Below are positions 8,135 through 16,344 of a stretch of 60,709 nucleotides of DNA, one piece after another. Source of the DNA: Ascidiaceihabitans sp. (GTDB taxonomy: Bacteria; Pseudomonadota; Alphaproteobacteria; Rhodobacterales; Rhodobacteraceae). The notes under the pieces are model-generated. The model ran no database searches, was not told the DNA's origin, and saw nothing but the letters and a program-made list of their open reading frames with translations. The DNA is taken from contig JAQXDI010000081.1 of NCBI GenBank assembly GCA_029251465.1, forward strand, positions 1-60,709. Direction: 5' to 3'. How positions within the stretch are numbered: position 1 is the first letter of the stretch; each line of letters opens with the position of its first letter. Both the position numbers and the translations under genes were made by a program.

Positions 8135-9052
8135 CTAACCCTCGCTCATGATTTGGCAAATTGTGGTTTGGCACACGCGGATCACTTGTTCCAACGCGCG
8201 TTTGTCGTCTTTGTTCAACGCCTTGAGTGGCGGGCGGATTGCGCCGGTGTCGATGCCCTGAAAGGTGACGCCGTATTTGATGCATTGGACGAATTTTCCG
8301 CCCTGTTCCAACACCCGCATCAGCGGCATCATGGCCGACATAATGCGGCGGCCTTTGGCGAAATCGCCCTTGATGGCGCAGGTTTCGTACAACGCGATGT
8401 GCTCGGCCGGTAAAAAGTTGGACCCGCCACAGACCCAGCTACGCGCGCCCCATGCAAAGAATTCCAACGCTTGATCGTCCATGCCGCAGGACATTTGAAT
8501 GTGCGGATAATCACGGGCCAACAGGTGGACGCGATTGATGTCGCCTGAGCTTTCTTTGATCCCGCAGATGTTGCGCGAACGTCCCACCCGGTCGAGGAAT
8601 TCTTCGCCCATGTGTACCCCCATCCGGCCCGGATAATTGTACAGCATCACCGGCAGGTTCGCGGCCTTGTCGATCGCCAGCGCGTTCAACGCATTCTCGC
8701 GCTCCGTCGGCACGGAATACGGCGGAGTCGCAAGCAAAATTGCATCCGCCCCCATAGCGCGAGCACCCGTCGCCATCAGGATCGAATCCGCAGTCAGCAT
8801 CGATCCGGTGCCGACAATCGCAGCCACGCGCCCCTTGACTTGATCAACGGTGAACTTCGCGATTTCCATACGTTCCTGTGCGGTTTGCGCATAGTTTTCG
8901 CCAGTTGATCCACCGGAAATCACGCCGTGAACGCCAGCCACGATCAGCATTTCGATGACATCCGACAAGGCATCAAAGTTGACGCTGTGATCGTCGTGAA
9001 AGGGGGTCACGAGCGGCGTGTAAATCCCTTCGAATTTGAAAATTGGGGTCAT
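8135..9052 (-). CDS. DapA-family (dihydrodipicolinate synthase-like) lyase/aldolase
   Basis: A 305-aa TIM-barrel class I aldolase of the DapA/N-acetylneuraminate lyase family. Visible are VTPF (about 15-18), the pyruvate-carboxylate-binding GGSTGE loop (47-52), Tyr138 in LYNYPGR and the Schiff-base Lys166 in GIKESSG. Many family members are catabolic rather than lysine-biosynthetic, for example 1-pyrroline-4-hydroxy-2-carboxylate deaminase and 5-dehydro-4-deoxyglucarate dehydratase. An operon with an ALDH and an amine oxidase under a GntR gene points to such a catabolic role. A GAGGATC ribosome-binding site precedes the ATG at 9052. Confidence 0.85.
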   Translation of the reverse strand: MTPIFKFEGIYTPLVTPFHDDHSVNFDALSDVIEMLIVAGVHGVISGGSTGENYAQTAQERMEIAKFTVDQVKGRVAAIVGTGSMLTADSILMATGARAMGADAILLATPPYSVPTERENALNALAIDKAANLPVMLYNYPGRMGVHMGEEFLDRVGRSRNICGIKESSGDINRVHLLARDYPHIQMSCGMDDQALEFFAWGARSWVCGGSNFLPAEHIALYETCAIKGDFAKGRRIMSAMMPLMRVLEQGGKFVQCIKYGVTFQGIDTGAIRPPLKALNKDDKRALEQVIRVCQTTICQIMSEG

Positions 9053-9059
9053 GGGATCC

Positions 9060-9767
9060 TCAGGCTATTGATCGGGGCAATTCGCCAAGCGGCACATCAA
9101 GTCCGCTAGGCATAACGAAAGATTGGATTTGATCACGCGACAGACGCCAATGATCAGCGGCCAGTTGCGCGGCAGTGTCCGCATCATGGGCAATAATCGC
9201 CGCAATGATCGCGTCATGCTGCGTGCTGGCGGCCGAAACCTTGCCAGTCATTTCACCGTCTTGCGGGCGATAGAACGTCATTGAGATACGGGCGTGATCA
9301 ATCAACAATCGATGAAAGCTGGGCCGCAAATAGATGTTGTCAGCCATTTCGCCTGTGACCGCGTGGAAATGGTTGTTGGCCAAGGCGCGATCGGCCGCCG
9401 ACCCTGTGGCAAGCGCTGCTTTGAATGCATCCTGCGCGTGCTGTAGTTCGACAATTTGCGCATCCGTGCGGTTGTGCGCGGCCAATTGCAGGATCGCGCC
9501 ATAGACCATCGGTGCTGCAACAAAGAAATCGCGCAATGACCCTTGCGACATTTCACTAACACGCGCGCCTTTGTTTTCACGAAGCTCAACGTAGCCCGCT
9601 CCGGCCAAGTCACGCAGCACTTCGCGCATGGGCGTGCGGGACAGATCGAATTCGCGGCTGAGGCGCTGTTCGTCCAGATCGGCACCCGGGCCACGTGCTT
9701 GTGTCAGGATCAATTGGGCCAGCGCGTCGTAGGCGGCTGATTTTCTATCTTTGGGTGTTGTGGGCAT
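9060..9767 (-). CDS. GntR-family (FCD) transcriptional regulator
   Basis: A 235-aa regulator with an N-terminal winged helix (about residues 8-75, including the recognition region RLSREFDLSRTPMREVLRDL) and an all-helical FCD ligand-binding domain carrying the metal/ligand histidines expected after residue 120. It heads the operon that continues with the DapA-family, ALDH and FAD oxidase genes, only 7 bp downstream, and is divergent from a GlxA/AraC regulator. A good inverted repeat lies in the shared intergenic region, so autorepression and control of the neighbouring regulator are likely. The inducer is unknown, presumably an intermediate of this pathway. Confidence 0.88.
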   Translation of the reverse strand: MPTTPKDRKSAAYDALAQLILTQARGPGADLDEQRLSREFDLSRTPMREVLRDLAGAGYVELRENKGARVSEMSQGSLRDFFVAAPMVYGAILQLAAHNRTDAQIVELQHAQDAFKAALATGSAADRALANNHFHAVTGEMADNIYLRPSFHRLLIDHARISMTFYRPQDGEMTGKVSAASTQHDAIIAAIIAHDADTAAQLAADHWRLSRDQIQSFVMPSGLDVPLGELPRSIA

Positions 9768-9801
9768 AGGTCATTTTGCTGATTGCTGTAGATTCCAAAA
9801 A

Positions 9802-9822
9802 TGGTATACACATTGTACACAA
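9802..9822. promoter_or_regulatory. Candidate GntR operator
   Basis: An inverted repeat, TGGTATACA - CAT - TGTACACAA (7 of 9 positions symmetric), lies between the divergent GntR and GlxA/AraC genes. The TGTA/TACA core is typical of FCD-type GntR operators. It is 35 bp upstream of the GntR start and 28 bp upstream of the AraC-type start, placed to control both. Confidence 0.55.
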
Positions 9823-9849
9823 CTTGCACCACATCGAATTGCGACGGCT

Positions 9850-10809
9850 ATGAACACCCACACGACACCTGAACATTTTGTCTTTTTGCTGGTGCCTGAA
9901 TTTTCGCACCTCGCGTTTTCCTGCGCGGTGGAGCCGTTGCGGATTGCCAATCTGGTCAGCGGCACTGAACTGTACCGTTGGTCGTTTGCCGCTGAAAACG
10001 GAACAACCGCGACCTGTTCAAACGGGTCGGTCACGCAGGTGCACCACGGCTACGCAGATTTGCCCCCTTGTGATCGATTGTTTCTGCTGTCTGGCATCCA
10101 TGTCGCAGATCACGTTGGCCAAGCATTGCTTGGAACCTTACGCCGTGCTGCCCGTTCACCTGCGGCTATCGGGGCGCTGTGTTCCGGCGCCTACATCCTT
10201 GCCCGCGCTGGCATGTTGAACGGGATGAACGCGGCGATCCACTGGGAATTTCATGACGGTTTCATGGAGGAGTTCCCAAAGGTCAATCTGCTACGCAACG
10301 TGTTTGTGACCGACGCAAAACACATCACCGCGGCGGGCGGCACGGCGACGGCAGATTTGATGCTGCATTTGATCGAAACGGCGCATGGATCGGACCTTGC
10401 CATCGCTGTGGCCGACCAGATGGTGTACAACGCGGTACGTGATGCCAGTGCCGAACAACGCGTGTCGCTGCAATCGCGTCACGGTATGCGCAATGCGCAT
10501 TTGGCGCGAGCCATCCAGATCATGCAAGACACGCTGGAAAGTCCTGTATCCCCGGCCGAAATCGCCGATGACATCGGCATTTCTGTACGCCAGCTGGAAC
10601 GTCTTTTCGGGCGTTACCTGAACTGCTCGCCCAAGAAATATCACGTCGAAATGCGGCTGGAACGCGCCCGCAATCTGCTGATCCAAACCGACCGCAGCGT
10701 GACCGAAGTTGCCTATGCCACAGGCTTTGAAAGCCCGGGGCATTTCAGCCGAGTGTACCGCGCCAGTTTTGGGTTAAGTCCCTCAAAGCAAAAGGCTAAA
10801 ATTACCTAA
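9850..10809 (+). CDS. GlxA-type AraC-family transcriptional regulator
   Basis: A 319-aa regulator with an N-terminal DJ-1/PfpI-like (class I amidotransferase-like) sensor domain (about 8-190; the GALCSGAYILARAGML nucleophile-elbow region is present) and a C-terminal AraC double helix-turn-helix (about 225-315, ending in the typical VAYATGFESPGHFSRVYRA segment). This architecture is shared by GbdR, CdhR and ArgR-like activators of amine and amino-acid catabolism. The start MNTHTTPEH at 9850 is chosen because the reading frame upstream lies in the operator region. Divergent from the GntR operon, it probably activates part of the 1.8-9 kb cluster. Confidence 0.88.
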   Translation: MNTHTTPEHFVFLLVPEFSHLAFSCAVEPLRIANLVSGTELYRWSFAAENGTTATCSNGSVTQVHHGYADLPPCDRLFLLSGIHVADHVGQALLGTLRRAARSPAAIGALCSGAYILARAGMLNGMNAAIHWEFHDGFMEEFPKVNLLRNVFVTDAKHITAAGGTATADLMLHLIETAHGSDLAIAVADQMVYNAVRDASAEQRVSLQSRHGMRNAHLARAIQIMQDTLESPVSPAEIADDIGISVRQLERLFGRYLNCSPKKYHVEMRLERARNLLIQTDRSVTEVAYATGFESPGHFSRVYRASFGLSPSKQKAKIT

Positions 10810-11426
10810 TCGTTTGCGCAAGGCATGCCCGAAACGCCCCATGCCAACACGTCATTGACGTGTTCCTGAAGGCTGTAGGGTGCTGGTTCGCGCCCACCGC
10901 CCGGTGCCCACGCCCAGTGCAAAATGACGTCGTGGTCAAGGTGGCCGGCGATGTCCATACAGGTGCGATCGCCGTTACGCTCAGGGTCGCGCAACTGGTT
11001 GCAGACCTCGATTGACGACTTGCCATTCCATTCGAATTCAACGGGCGGTAATTGCCATTCAGCGGCAACTTGCGGGGCCATGTGCGCGCCTGAATTCCCG
11101 CCGGTTTTGTTGGTAACGTGACATGTGGCGCAGGGGATGTGTTCCGCGCCAATCCGGCTTTCGCCTGCGTTGATGTTCATTCCATGCGGACGGGCTTTGC
11201 CGTAGCTTGGGCCTGACCACATCGGGCGGTTACTGTCACCGACATGGCAGTTGGAACAGCGCGGATGCGAGGCGACTTCGTAAATCCGCCCCCACGCGAC
11301 CAGTCCTTGTTCAACCGAAACCGATCCCTCAGCGGGTGGTAAAATTGTGATCTCGTCCGATGCGGCCCAAGCCAGTGTTCCAGTAAAGCCCGCGACAGCC
11401 GCGGCGATAAAAAAGCGCGTTTTCAT
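10806..11426 (-). CDS. Periplasmic dihaem cytochrome c
   Basis: A 206-aa protein with an N-terminal Sec signal peptide (MKTRFFIAAAVAGF onward, cleaved near AWA) and two haem-c motifs, CSNCH and CATCH. The start at 11426 is preferred over one five codons upstream because GAGG lies about 9 nt before it and the upstream codon overlaps the previous gene. It follows a molybdenum hydroxylase gene pair and most likely accepts its electrons in the periplasm and passes them to the respiratory chain. The 3' end overlaps the convergent AraC-type gene by 4 bp. Confidence 0.8.
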   Translation of the reverse strand: MKTRFFIAAAVAGFTGTLAWAASDEITILPPAEGSVSVEQGLVAWGRIYEVASHPRCSNCHVGDSNRPMWSGPSYGKARPHGMNINAGESRIGAEHIPCATCHVTNKTGGNSGAHMAPQVAAEWQLPPVEFEWNGKSSIEVCNQLRDPERNGDRTCMDIAGHLDHDVILHWAWAPGGGREPAPYSLQEHVNDVLAWGVSGMPCAND

Positions 11427-11437
11427 GTATCGCCCCC

Positions 11438-13678
11438 TCACACAAAATCGATGAATTTGTTCATCGGCATTTCGCGAATACGCTGACCGGTCGCTGCAAA
11501 AATCGCGTTCGACAAGGCGGCCGCAGCAGGGGGTACCATCGGTTCACCCATGCCGCGAATGTGTTCGCCATTCTCGAGCCCCGCCACCATAATGTTGGGC
11601 GCTTGATACATCCGCATTCCTTCAAACGCGTGGTAGTTTGATTGCTCGACCATCCCGTCAGAATAGGTGATTTCAGAATTCATCGCGTGCCCCAAGGCCC
11701 AGATGACGCCACCCTGCACCATGTTTTCAAAGTTCACCGGATCGACGACTTTGCCCACCTCGGCTGCCACCCAGACGTTATCGATTCTGATGCCAGCGTC
11801 GGTGTTGGTGACCTCGATCACCTCGGCCACGGCCACACCAAAGGACATGCAGAATGAAACACCGCGCCCTTTGTTCGGACCCAGTTCCGAACCCCAGTTC
11901 GACATCTCGGCGACTGTTTCAAGCGTCTTGCGCGATGGATCATGCCAGCACAAACGCATGCGCTCTTCCATCGGGTCGGCACCCGCAGCAACGATCAATT
12001 CATCCAGAAATACGTCGTGGAAAAACCCGTTTGTCGACGCCCCAACGGAGCGCCAAGAGCTGATCGGGCCAAGTTCTGGCGCGCGGTATCCGGTCACGCG
12101 ATAGTTCGGGATCGACAAGGGTTGTTCCCACGCGCCGGCCACGATTTGCGTGTCGGGGCCGGGCACCGACAACCCTTGGCGCCCCATTTGACTGGCGATC
12201 ACCGAAGGCATCGCGATGCCAAGATCGTAGGCTTCGACCTGCCCGTTTTTCACCGTGCCACGCCCCCGTGCCATCGCGATTTGGCGCGTGTCATTGTGGG
12301 TCATATCCTCTTCGCGGCTATACGTCAGCTTGACCGGCGTCCCCTTTACCGCCATCGCAATTTCGGCGGCTTCTTTGACCACCCGCGCCTCAAGACGATG
12401 CCCAAAGCTGCCCCCCATCATCAGCACGTGAATGAAGACTTTGTCGTAATCCATGCCCGTGATGTCAGACACGTTGGTTTGCAAAAAGCGCGGAATTTGC
12501 GTGCCGGTCCAAACGTCAACGCGGTCATCCTGCACGTGCACGACGGCCGTGATTGGTTCCAACGGCGCGTGGGCCAAATAGGGTGCGCGGTACTCGGCTT
12601 CGATGACTTCGCCGCTGTCCAACGCGGCCACAACATCGCCTTCGTCCTTTTGGCGGCTGTCGAGTTGATCGTCGTTAAAACTGTCGGACAAGGTCTGCCA
12701 ATGGCCGTCCATTTCAGCCGGATACGGGGCCGCGCCCCATTCGACGTCAATCGCGTTCACGGCCTGGATCGCGCGCCACGTATTGTCGGCGATGACCGCA
12801 ACGCCGCCAGTGATCGGCAAGACCTGTTGAACGCCGCGCATGCCTTCGGCCCCGGATGCGTCATAGCTAAGCATCTCGCCCCCGCGCCGTGGGTTTGTGC
12901 GCACAGAGGCGTGCACCATGTTGTCCATCGTGAAATCAATGCCATACGGCAACGTGCCTGTAGACTTTGCAACGATATCAACGCGCTGGGTTGGTTTCCC
13001 CATCAACCGCCACTGGGACGGGTCGCGCAAGGTGACGTCTTTGACTGGGTCTAGCGTCGCGGCAATCGCGGCCAGTTCCGTGTAGACAATCGCCGTGCCA
13101 TCGGGCAGTTGTACGGCCCCGTTTGCGGTCTTAAGATCCGCCACCGGCACACCAGATTTTTGGGACGCCGCCGCCTTAAGCGTTTCGCGGGCAACGGCCC
13201 CCGCGATGCGCAATTTGTCGTAGCCATCCGGCACTGTGGTCGACCCGCCCGTGACCTGCATGCCAAGGAACTTCATCAGCGCGTCCATCACGACCCGTGT
13301 GGAATTTGCGCCAAAACTATCATCGGTCGGTGCAAACGGCGCGCCATCCCCGCCCAACGCTGTGTTGTAGTAGGCCTTGTCGGGCATACCGGGATCAATG
13401 CGTACTTGATCCAATTCGACGTCCAATTCTTCGGCGATGATGGCGGCCTGCACGTGGTAGGCCCCCTGCCCGCTGTCGGCGCGCGGCGTGATCAGCGTGA
13501 TGCCGTTTGCGTCGATCTTGACGTAAGGCGTCAGCCCCGCCTCGCCGTCAGCAAGATCATTCAGCAAAGGGTTTTTCACAGGCGCTTTGTATTTATAGAC
13601 GCCAAAGGCCACGCCGCCGGCAATGGCAACAGAGCCAAACAAAAACGTGCGACGGGCGATTTTTCCAAGTTTGCTCAT
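11438..13678 (-). CDS. Molybdopterin-binding hydroxylase subunit (IorB-like), Tat-exported
   Basis: A 746-aa large subunit of the xanthine dehydrogenase/aldehyde oxidoreductase superfamily, of the membrane/periplasm-linked isoquinoline 1-oxidoreductase beta (IorB) type. The N-terminus has a twin-arginine signal (ARRTFLFGSVAIAGG), so the holoenzyme is exported folded with its molybdenum cofactor. The remaining about 680 residues show repeated glycine-rich cofactor-binding loops such as GGSFGHRLE and, near the C-terminus, a GEP motif (MGEPMVPPAAAAL) that usually carries the catalytic region. It lies between the 2Fe-2S subunit gene (4 bp upstream) and the cytochrome gene. Substrate unknown: an aldehyde or N-heterocycle is typical. 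Confidence 0.85.
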   Translation of the reverse strand: MSKLGKIARRTFLFGSVAIAGGVAFGVYKYKAPVKNPLLNDLADGEAGLTPYVKIDANGITLITPRADSGQGAYHVQAAIIAEELDVELDQVRIDPGMPDKAYYNTALGGDGAPFAPTDDSFGANSTRVVMDALMKFLGMQVTGGSTTVPDGYDKLRIAGAVARETLKAAASQKSGVPVADLKTANGAVQLPDGTAIVYTELAAIAATLDPVKDVTLRDPSQWRLMGKPTQRVDIVAKSTGTLPYGIDFTMDNMVHASVRTNPRRGGEMLSYDASGAEGMRGVQQVLPITGGVAVIADNTWRAIQAVNAIDVEWGAAPYPAEMDGHWQTLSDSFNDDQLDSRQKDEGDVVAALDSGEVIEAEYRAPYLAHAPLEPITAVVHVQDDRVDVWTGTQIPRFLQTNVSDITGMDYDKVFIHVLMMGGSFGHRLEARVVKEAAEIAMAVKGTPVKLTYSREEDMTHNDTRQIAMARGRGTVKNGQVEAYDLGIAMPSVIASQMGRQGLSVPGPDTQIVAGAWEQPLSIPNYRVTGYRAPELGPISSWRSVGASTNGFFHDVFLDELIVAAGADPMEERMRLCWHDPSRKTLETVAEMSNWGSELGPNKGRGVSFCMSFGVAVAEVIEVTNTDAGIRIDNVWVAAEVGKVVDPVNFENMVQGGVIWALGHAMNSEITYSDGMVEQSNYHAFEGMRMYQAPNIMVAGLENGEHIRGMGEPMVPPAAAALSNAIFAATGQRIREMPMNKFIDFV

Positions 13679-13682
13679 GGCG

Positions 13683-14141
13683 TTATGCTCCGTTCAGTTT
13701 TTGGGCGGCTGTTTTTACAGCGGCGCGGATGCGGGGGTAGGTGCCACAACGGCACAGGTTTGCGCTCATGGCCGTGTCGATGTCGGCGTCGTTAGGTTCA
13801 GAGTTGGTTTCCAAAAACGAAGCCGCCGCCATGATTTGACCGGACTGGCAATAGCCGCATTGCGCAACTTGATGTTCGATCCACGCCTCTTGGACCGCGT
13901 GCAACGCATCAGGTGTGCCAAGGCCCTCGATCGTGATGATTTCGCCTTCGATGTCTGCGGCAGCAACTTGGCACGACCGCACGGCACCCCCGTCCATGTG
14001 CACGGTGCAAGCCCCGCATTGCGCGATTCCGCAGCCGTATTTCGGGCCAGTGATGCCCAGTTCGTCGCGCAAAACCCAAAGCAGCGGCATGTCGTCTTCG
14101 ACATCCACCTCGTGTGCGGTTCCGTTGACGGTAAGTTTCAT
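13683..14141 (-). CDS. 2Fe-2S subunit of molybdenum hydroxylase (IorA-like)
   Basis: A 152-aa two-domain ferredoxin subunit. The plant-type N-terminal cluster motif is seen as [12 protein letters not shown] with a later Cys (VRSCQ), and the helical C-terminal cluster as CGYCQSG and CRCGTYPRI. This is the small-subunit pattern of IorA, CoxS and the aldehyde oxidoreductases. The start MKLTVNG at 14141 is preceded by AGGGAG at 7 nt. It has no signal peptide of its own and is presumably co-exported with the Tat-bearing large subunit. First gene of the three-gene operon. Confidence 0.9.
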   Translation of the reverse strand: MKLTVNGTAHEVDVEDDMPLLWVLRDELGITGPKYGCGIAQCGACTVHMDGGAVRSCQVAAADIEGEIITIEGLGTPDALHAVQEAWIEHQVAQCGYCQSGQIMAAASFLETNSEPNDADIDTAMSANLCRCGTYPRIRAAVKTAAQKLNGA

Positions 14142-14254
14142 GGCTGCGCTCCCTGCTGGCTTAGGTACAATGTAGACCCAAAGCCGGCAGAAACAACCTG
14201 CGGATCGCGCCAACCGACAGGCAAATGACGCAACGAATGTTTTACCCGCGGCGT

Positions 14255-14278
14255 GAGGCGCGCGTGTTCGCGCACCTC
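14255..14278. terminator. Hairpin downstream of frmA
   Basis: GAGGCGCGCG and CGCGCACCTC pair (one mismatch) around a TGTT loop just beyond the 3' end of the formaldehyde dehydrogenase gene. There is no T-tract. It also lies upstream of the 2Fe-2S subunit gene, in the 144-bp gap that must hold the hydroxylase promoter. Confidence 0.4.
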
Positions 14279-14285
14279 GTTGGTT

Positions 14286-15401
14286 TTAAAATTCGACGAC
14301 GGCGCGAATGGACTTGCCTGCGTGCATCAATTCAAAGCCTTCGTTGATCTGGTCCAAAGTCAGTTTGTGCGTGATCATCGGGTCGATCTCGATTTTGCCG
14401 TCCATGTACCAATCGACGATTTTGGGAACGTCCGTGCGCCCTTTTGCCCCGCCAAATGCAGTGCCGCGCCAGACACGGCCCGTGACCAATTGAAACGGAC
14501 GGGTCGAAATTTCGGCACCTGCGGGGGCCACGCCGATGATGATGCTTTCGCCCCAACCTTTGTGCGCCGCCTCAAGCGCTGTGCGCATCACGCGCGTGTT
14601 GCCGGTGGCGTCAAACGTGTAGTCCGCGCCGCCTTTGGTCAGCTCGACCAGATGCTCGACCAAGTCGCCCTCGACGTTGTTCGGGTTCACAAAATCGGTC
14701 ATGCCAAAATAGCGCCCGACTTCTTCTTTGTCGTCGTTCAGATCAACGCCAACGATTTGGTCGGCCCCGGCCAAGCGCAAACCTTGGATCACGTTCAAGC
14801 CGATACCACCCAAGCCGAACACGACGCAGCGCGCGCCGATTTCCACTTTGGCCGTGTTGATCACGGCACCAATGCCAGTCGTAACGCCGCAACCGATGTA
14901 GCAAATCTTGTCGAACGGCGCGTCTTTGCGCACTTTGGCCAGCGCGATTTCAGGCACAACCGTGTGGTTGGCAAAGGTCGAGCAGCCCATGTAGTGGTGG
15001 ATCGGGGTGCCATCCAGCATCGAAAAGCGGGTTGTGCCGTCTGGCAATTGGCCACGCCCTTGGGTCACGCGGATTTTCTGGCACAGGTTGGTTTTGCCCG
15101 ACAGACAGTATTCGCATTCGCGACATTCTGGCGTGTAAAGCGGGATCACGTGATCGCCGACTTCTAGCGTCGTGACGCCGTCGCCGATTTCCATGACAAC
15201 GCCTGCGCCCTCGTGGCCTAGGATCGCAGGAAAGATACCTTCGGGATCGTCGCCAGAGCGCGTGAATTCATCGGTGTGGCACAGGCCTGTGGCCTTGATT
15301 TCCACCAGAACCTCGCCCTTTTTCGGGCCTTCAAGGTTCACTTCCATAATTTCCAGCGGTTTGCCCGCCTCAACTGCGACGGCTGCACGTGTGCGCATCA
15401 T
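14286..15401 (-). CDS. frmA: S-(hydroxymethyl)glutathione dehydrogenase (class III ADH)
   Basis: A 371-aa zinc alcohol dehydrogenase of class III. It oxidises S-hydroxymethylglutathione, the spontaneous adduct of formaldehyde and glutathione, with NAD. Visible are the catalytic zinc ligands (TGLCHTDE, GHEGAG), the four-cysteine structural zinc lobe (PECRECEYCLSGKTNLC) and the Rossmann motif FGLGGIGL. AGGGAG is 7 nt before the ATG at 15401, whereas an ATG two codons upstream is too close to it, so 15401 is chosen. In this window it is the obvious sink for formaldehyde released by N-demethylation. The matching S-formylglutathione hydrolase is not seen here. Confidence 0.92.
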   Translation of the reverse strand: MMRTRAAVAVEAGKPLEIMEVNLEGPKKGEVLVEIKATGLCHTDEFTRSGDDPEGIFPAILGHEGAGVVMEIGDGVTTLEVGDHVIPLYTPECRECEYCLSGKTNLCQKIRVTQGRGQLPDGTTRFSMLDGTPIHHYMGCSTFANHTVVPEIALAKVRKDAPFDKICYIGCGVTTGIGAVINTAKVEIGARCVVFGLGGIGLNVIQGLRLAGADQIVGVDLNDDKEEVGRYFGMTDFVNPNNVEGDLVEHLVELTKGGADYTFDATGNTRVMRTALEAAHKGWGESIIIGVAPAGAEISTRPFQLVTGRVWRGTAFGGAKGRTDVPKIVDWYMDGKIEIDPMITHKLTLDQINEGFELMHAGKSIRAVVEF

Positions 15402-15502
15402 GCCCATTCTCCCTATTCAATTTCGTTCGAGCGCCCGTCATTGGCAACGCTGCGTTGTCACGATCAAGGCCAGCGATGTGCCGATTTGTCAACGGGTGTG
15501 GG

Positions 15503-16282
15503 TCAGCTTTGCAGCAGTTCTGTCAGCTGCTGGGCAGCATTTCGCAAGGTCGTGACATTGCCGGTCAGATCCGACAGCTGATGGCGTTGCAAGGGCGCGT
15601 GTGCGGACAGTGTCGACACCAATCGCCCTTGGTCATCGAGGATCGGCACAGCCACAGCGACCATGCCTTCCATGAATTCTTCGTTGTCGGTGGAATAGCC
15701 ACGTTTGCGCGTCAGGGCCAATTCCGCCTTAAGCGCCTTGATGTCGGTGAACGTCATTTTTGTGTGACGGTTCAGCGCATGGGCGGCCAGCAGACGGTCC
15801 AGATACCGCAAGTTCAGCGAGGACAGATACATTTTGCCCGAGGCTGTGCAGTGAAACGGAACTTGGGTGCCAACAGGCAGCTGAATACGCAGCGGCCATT
15901 TGGTTTCGATGCGGTCCAGATAGACCATGCCTTCGCGGTCCGGCACGGCAATGTTGCAGGTTTCGCCCATCGCCTCGACCACGGAATTCAGGATCGACAA
16001 GCGCACGGTGCGCAGACGTTGCGAGCTCAGCGTGTTGACAGACAGGCGGCGCAAACGTGGACCCGGTCCATAGGACCGCCCATCGATGTCGCGCTGCAAG
16101 AACCCTTCTTCTTCGGCAGTGTGGAACAGCCGGTGAACGGTGGGTTTGGGCAAACCCAAAGACCCGACGACCTCCGCGGGCGTTACAGGAACACCCGCGC
16201 GTGCGACTTCTTCCAGAACCAGCAGCAATCGCAGGTTCGTTGGAATTTGCCCTTTGGTATCAGCGGCCCCGTCGTCCGGCAT
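15503..16282 (-). CDS. IclR-family transcriptional regulator
   Basis: A 259-aa IclR-type regulator: N-terminal winged helix (about 15-75, with PAEVVGSLGLPKPTVHRLF as the helix-turn-helix) and a C-terminal GAF-like effector domain (about 95-255) with the typical PFHCTASGK segment. It lies directly downstream of a TRAP operon on the same strand, 62 bp from the end of the large permease gene, with a hairpin between. It is a reasonable candidate regulator of that transporter or of the divergent GMC oxidoreductase gene, but no ligand can be inferred. Confidence 0.88.
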   Translation of the reverse strand: MPDDGAADTKGQIPTNLRLLLVLEEVARAGVPVTPAEVVGSLGLPKPTVHRLFHTAEEEGFLQRDIDGRSYGPGPRLRRLSVNTLSSQRLRTVRLSILNSVVEAMGETCNIAVPDREGMVYLDRIETKWPLRIQLPVGTQVPFHCTASGKMYLSSLNLRYLDRLLAAHALNRHTKMTFTDIKALKAELALTRKRGYSTDNEEFMEGMVAVAVPILDDQGRLVSTLSAHAPLQRHQLSDLTGNVTTLRNAAQQLTELLQS

Positions 16283-16300
16283 CTTTCGTCCTTATGTCAT

Positions 16301-16330
16301 CAGCACTGGCGTTAAATCACGCCAGCGCTG
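16301..16330 (-). terminator. Hairpin at the end of TRAP operon 1
   Basis: CAGCACTGGCG and CGCCAGCGCTG form an 11-bp stem with one mismatch and an 8-nt loop, immediately after the TRAP large-permease gene and before the IclR gene. There is no clear T-tract on either side, so the terminator call is tentative. Confidence 0.5.
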
Positions 16331-16344
16331 GTCTTATTGGCACC

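Noticed and set aside
8135-9052. dapA of lysine biosynthesis
   Set aside because: It lies in an amine-catabolic operon under a GntR regulator, which fits a catabolic family member better.
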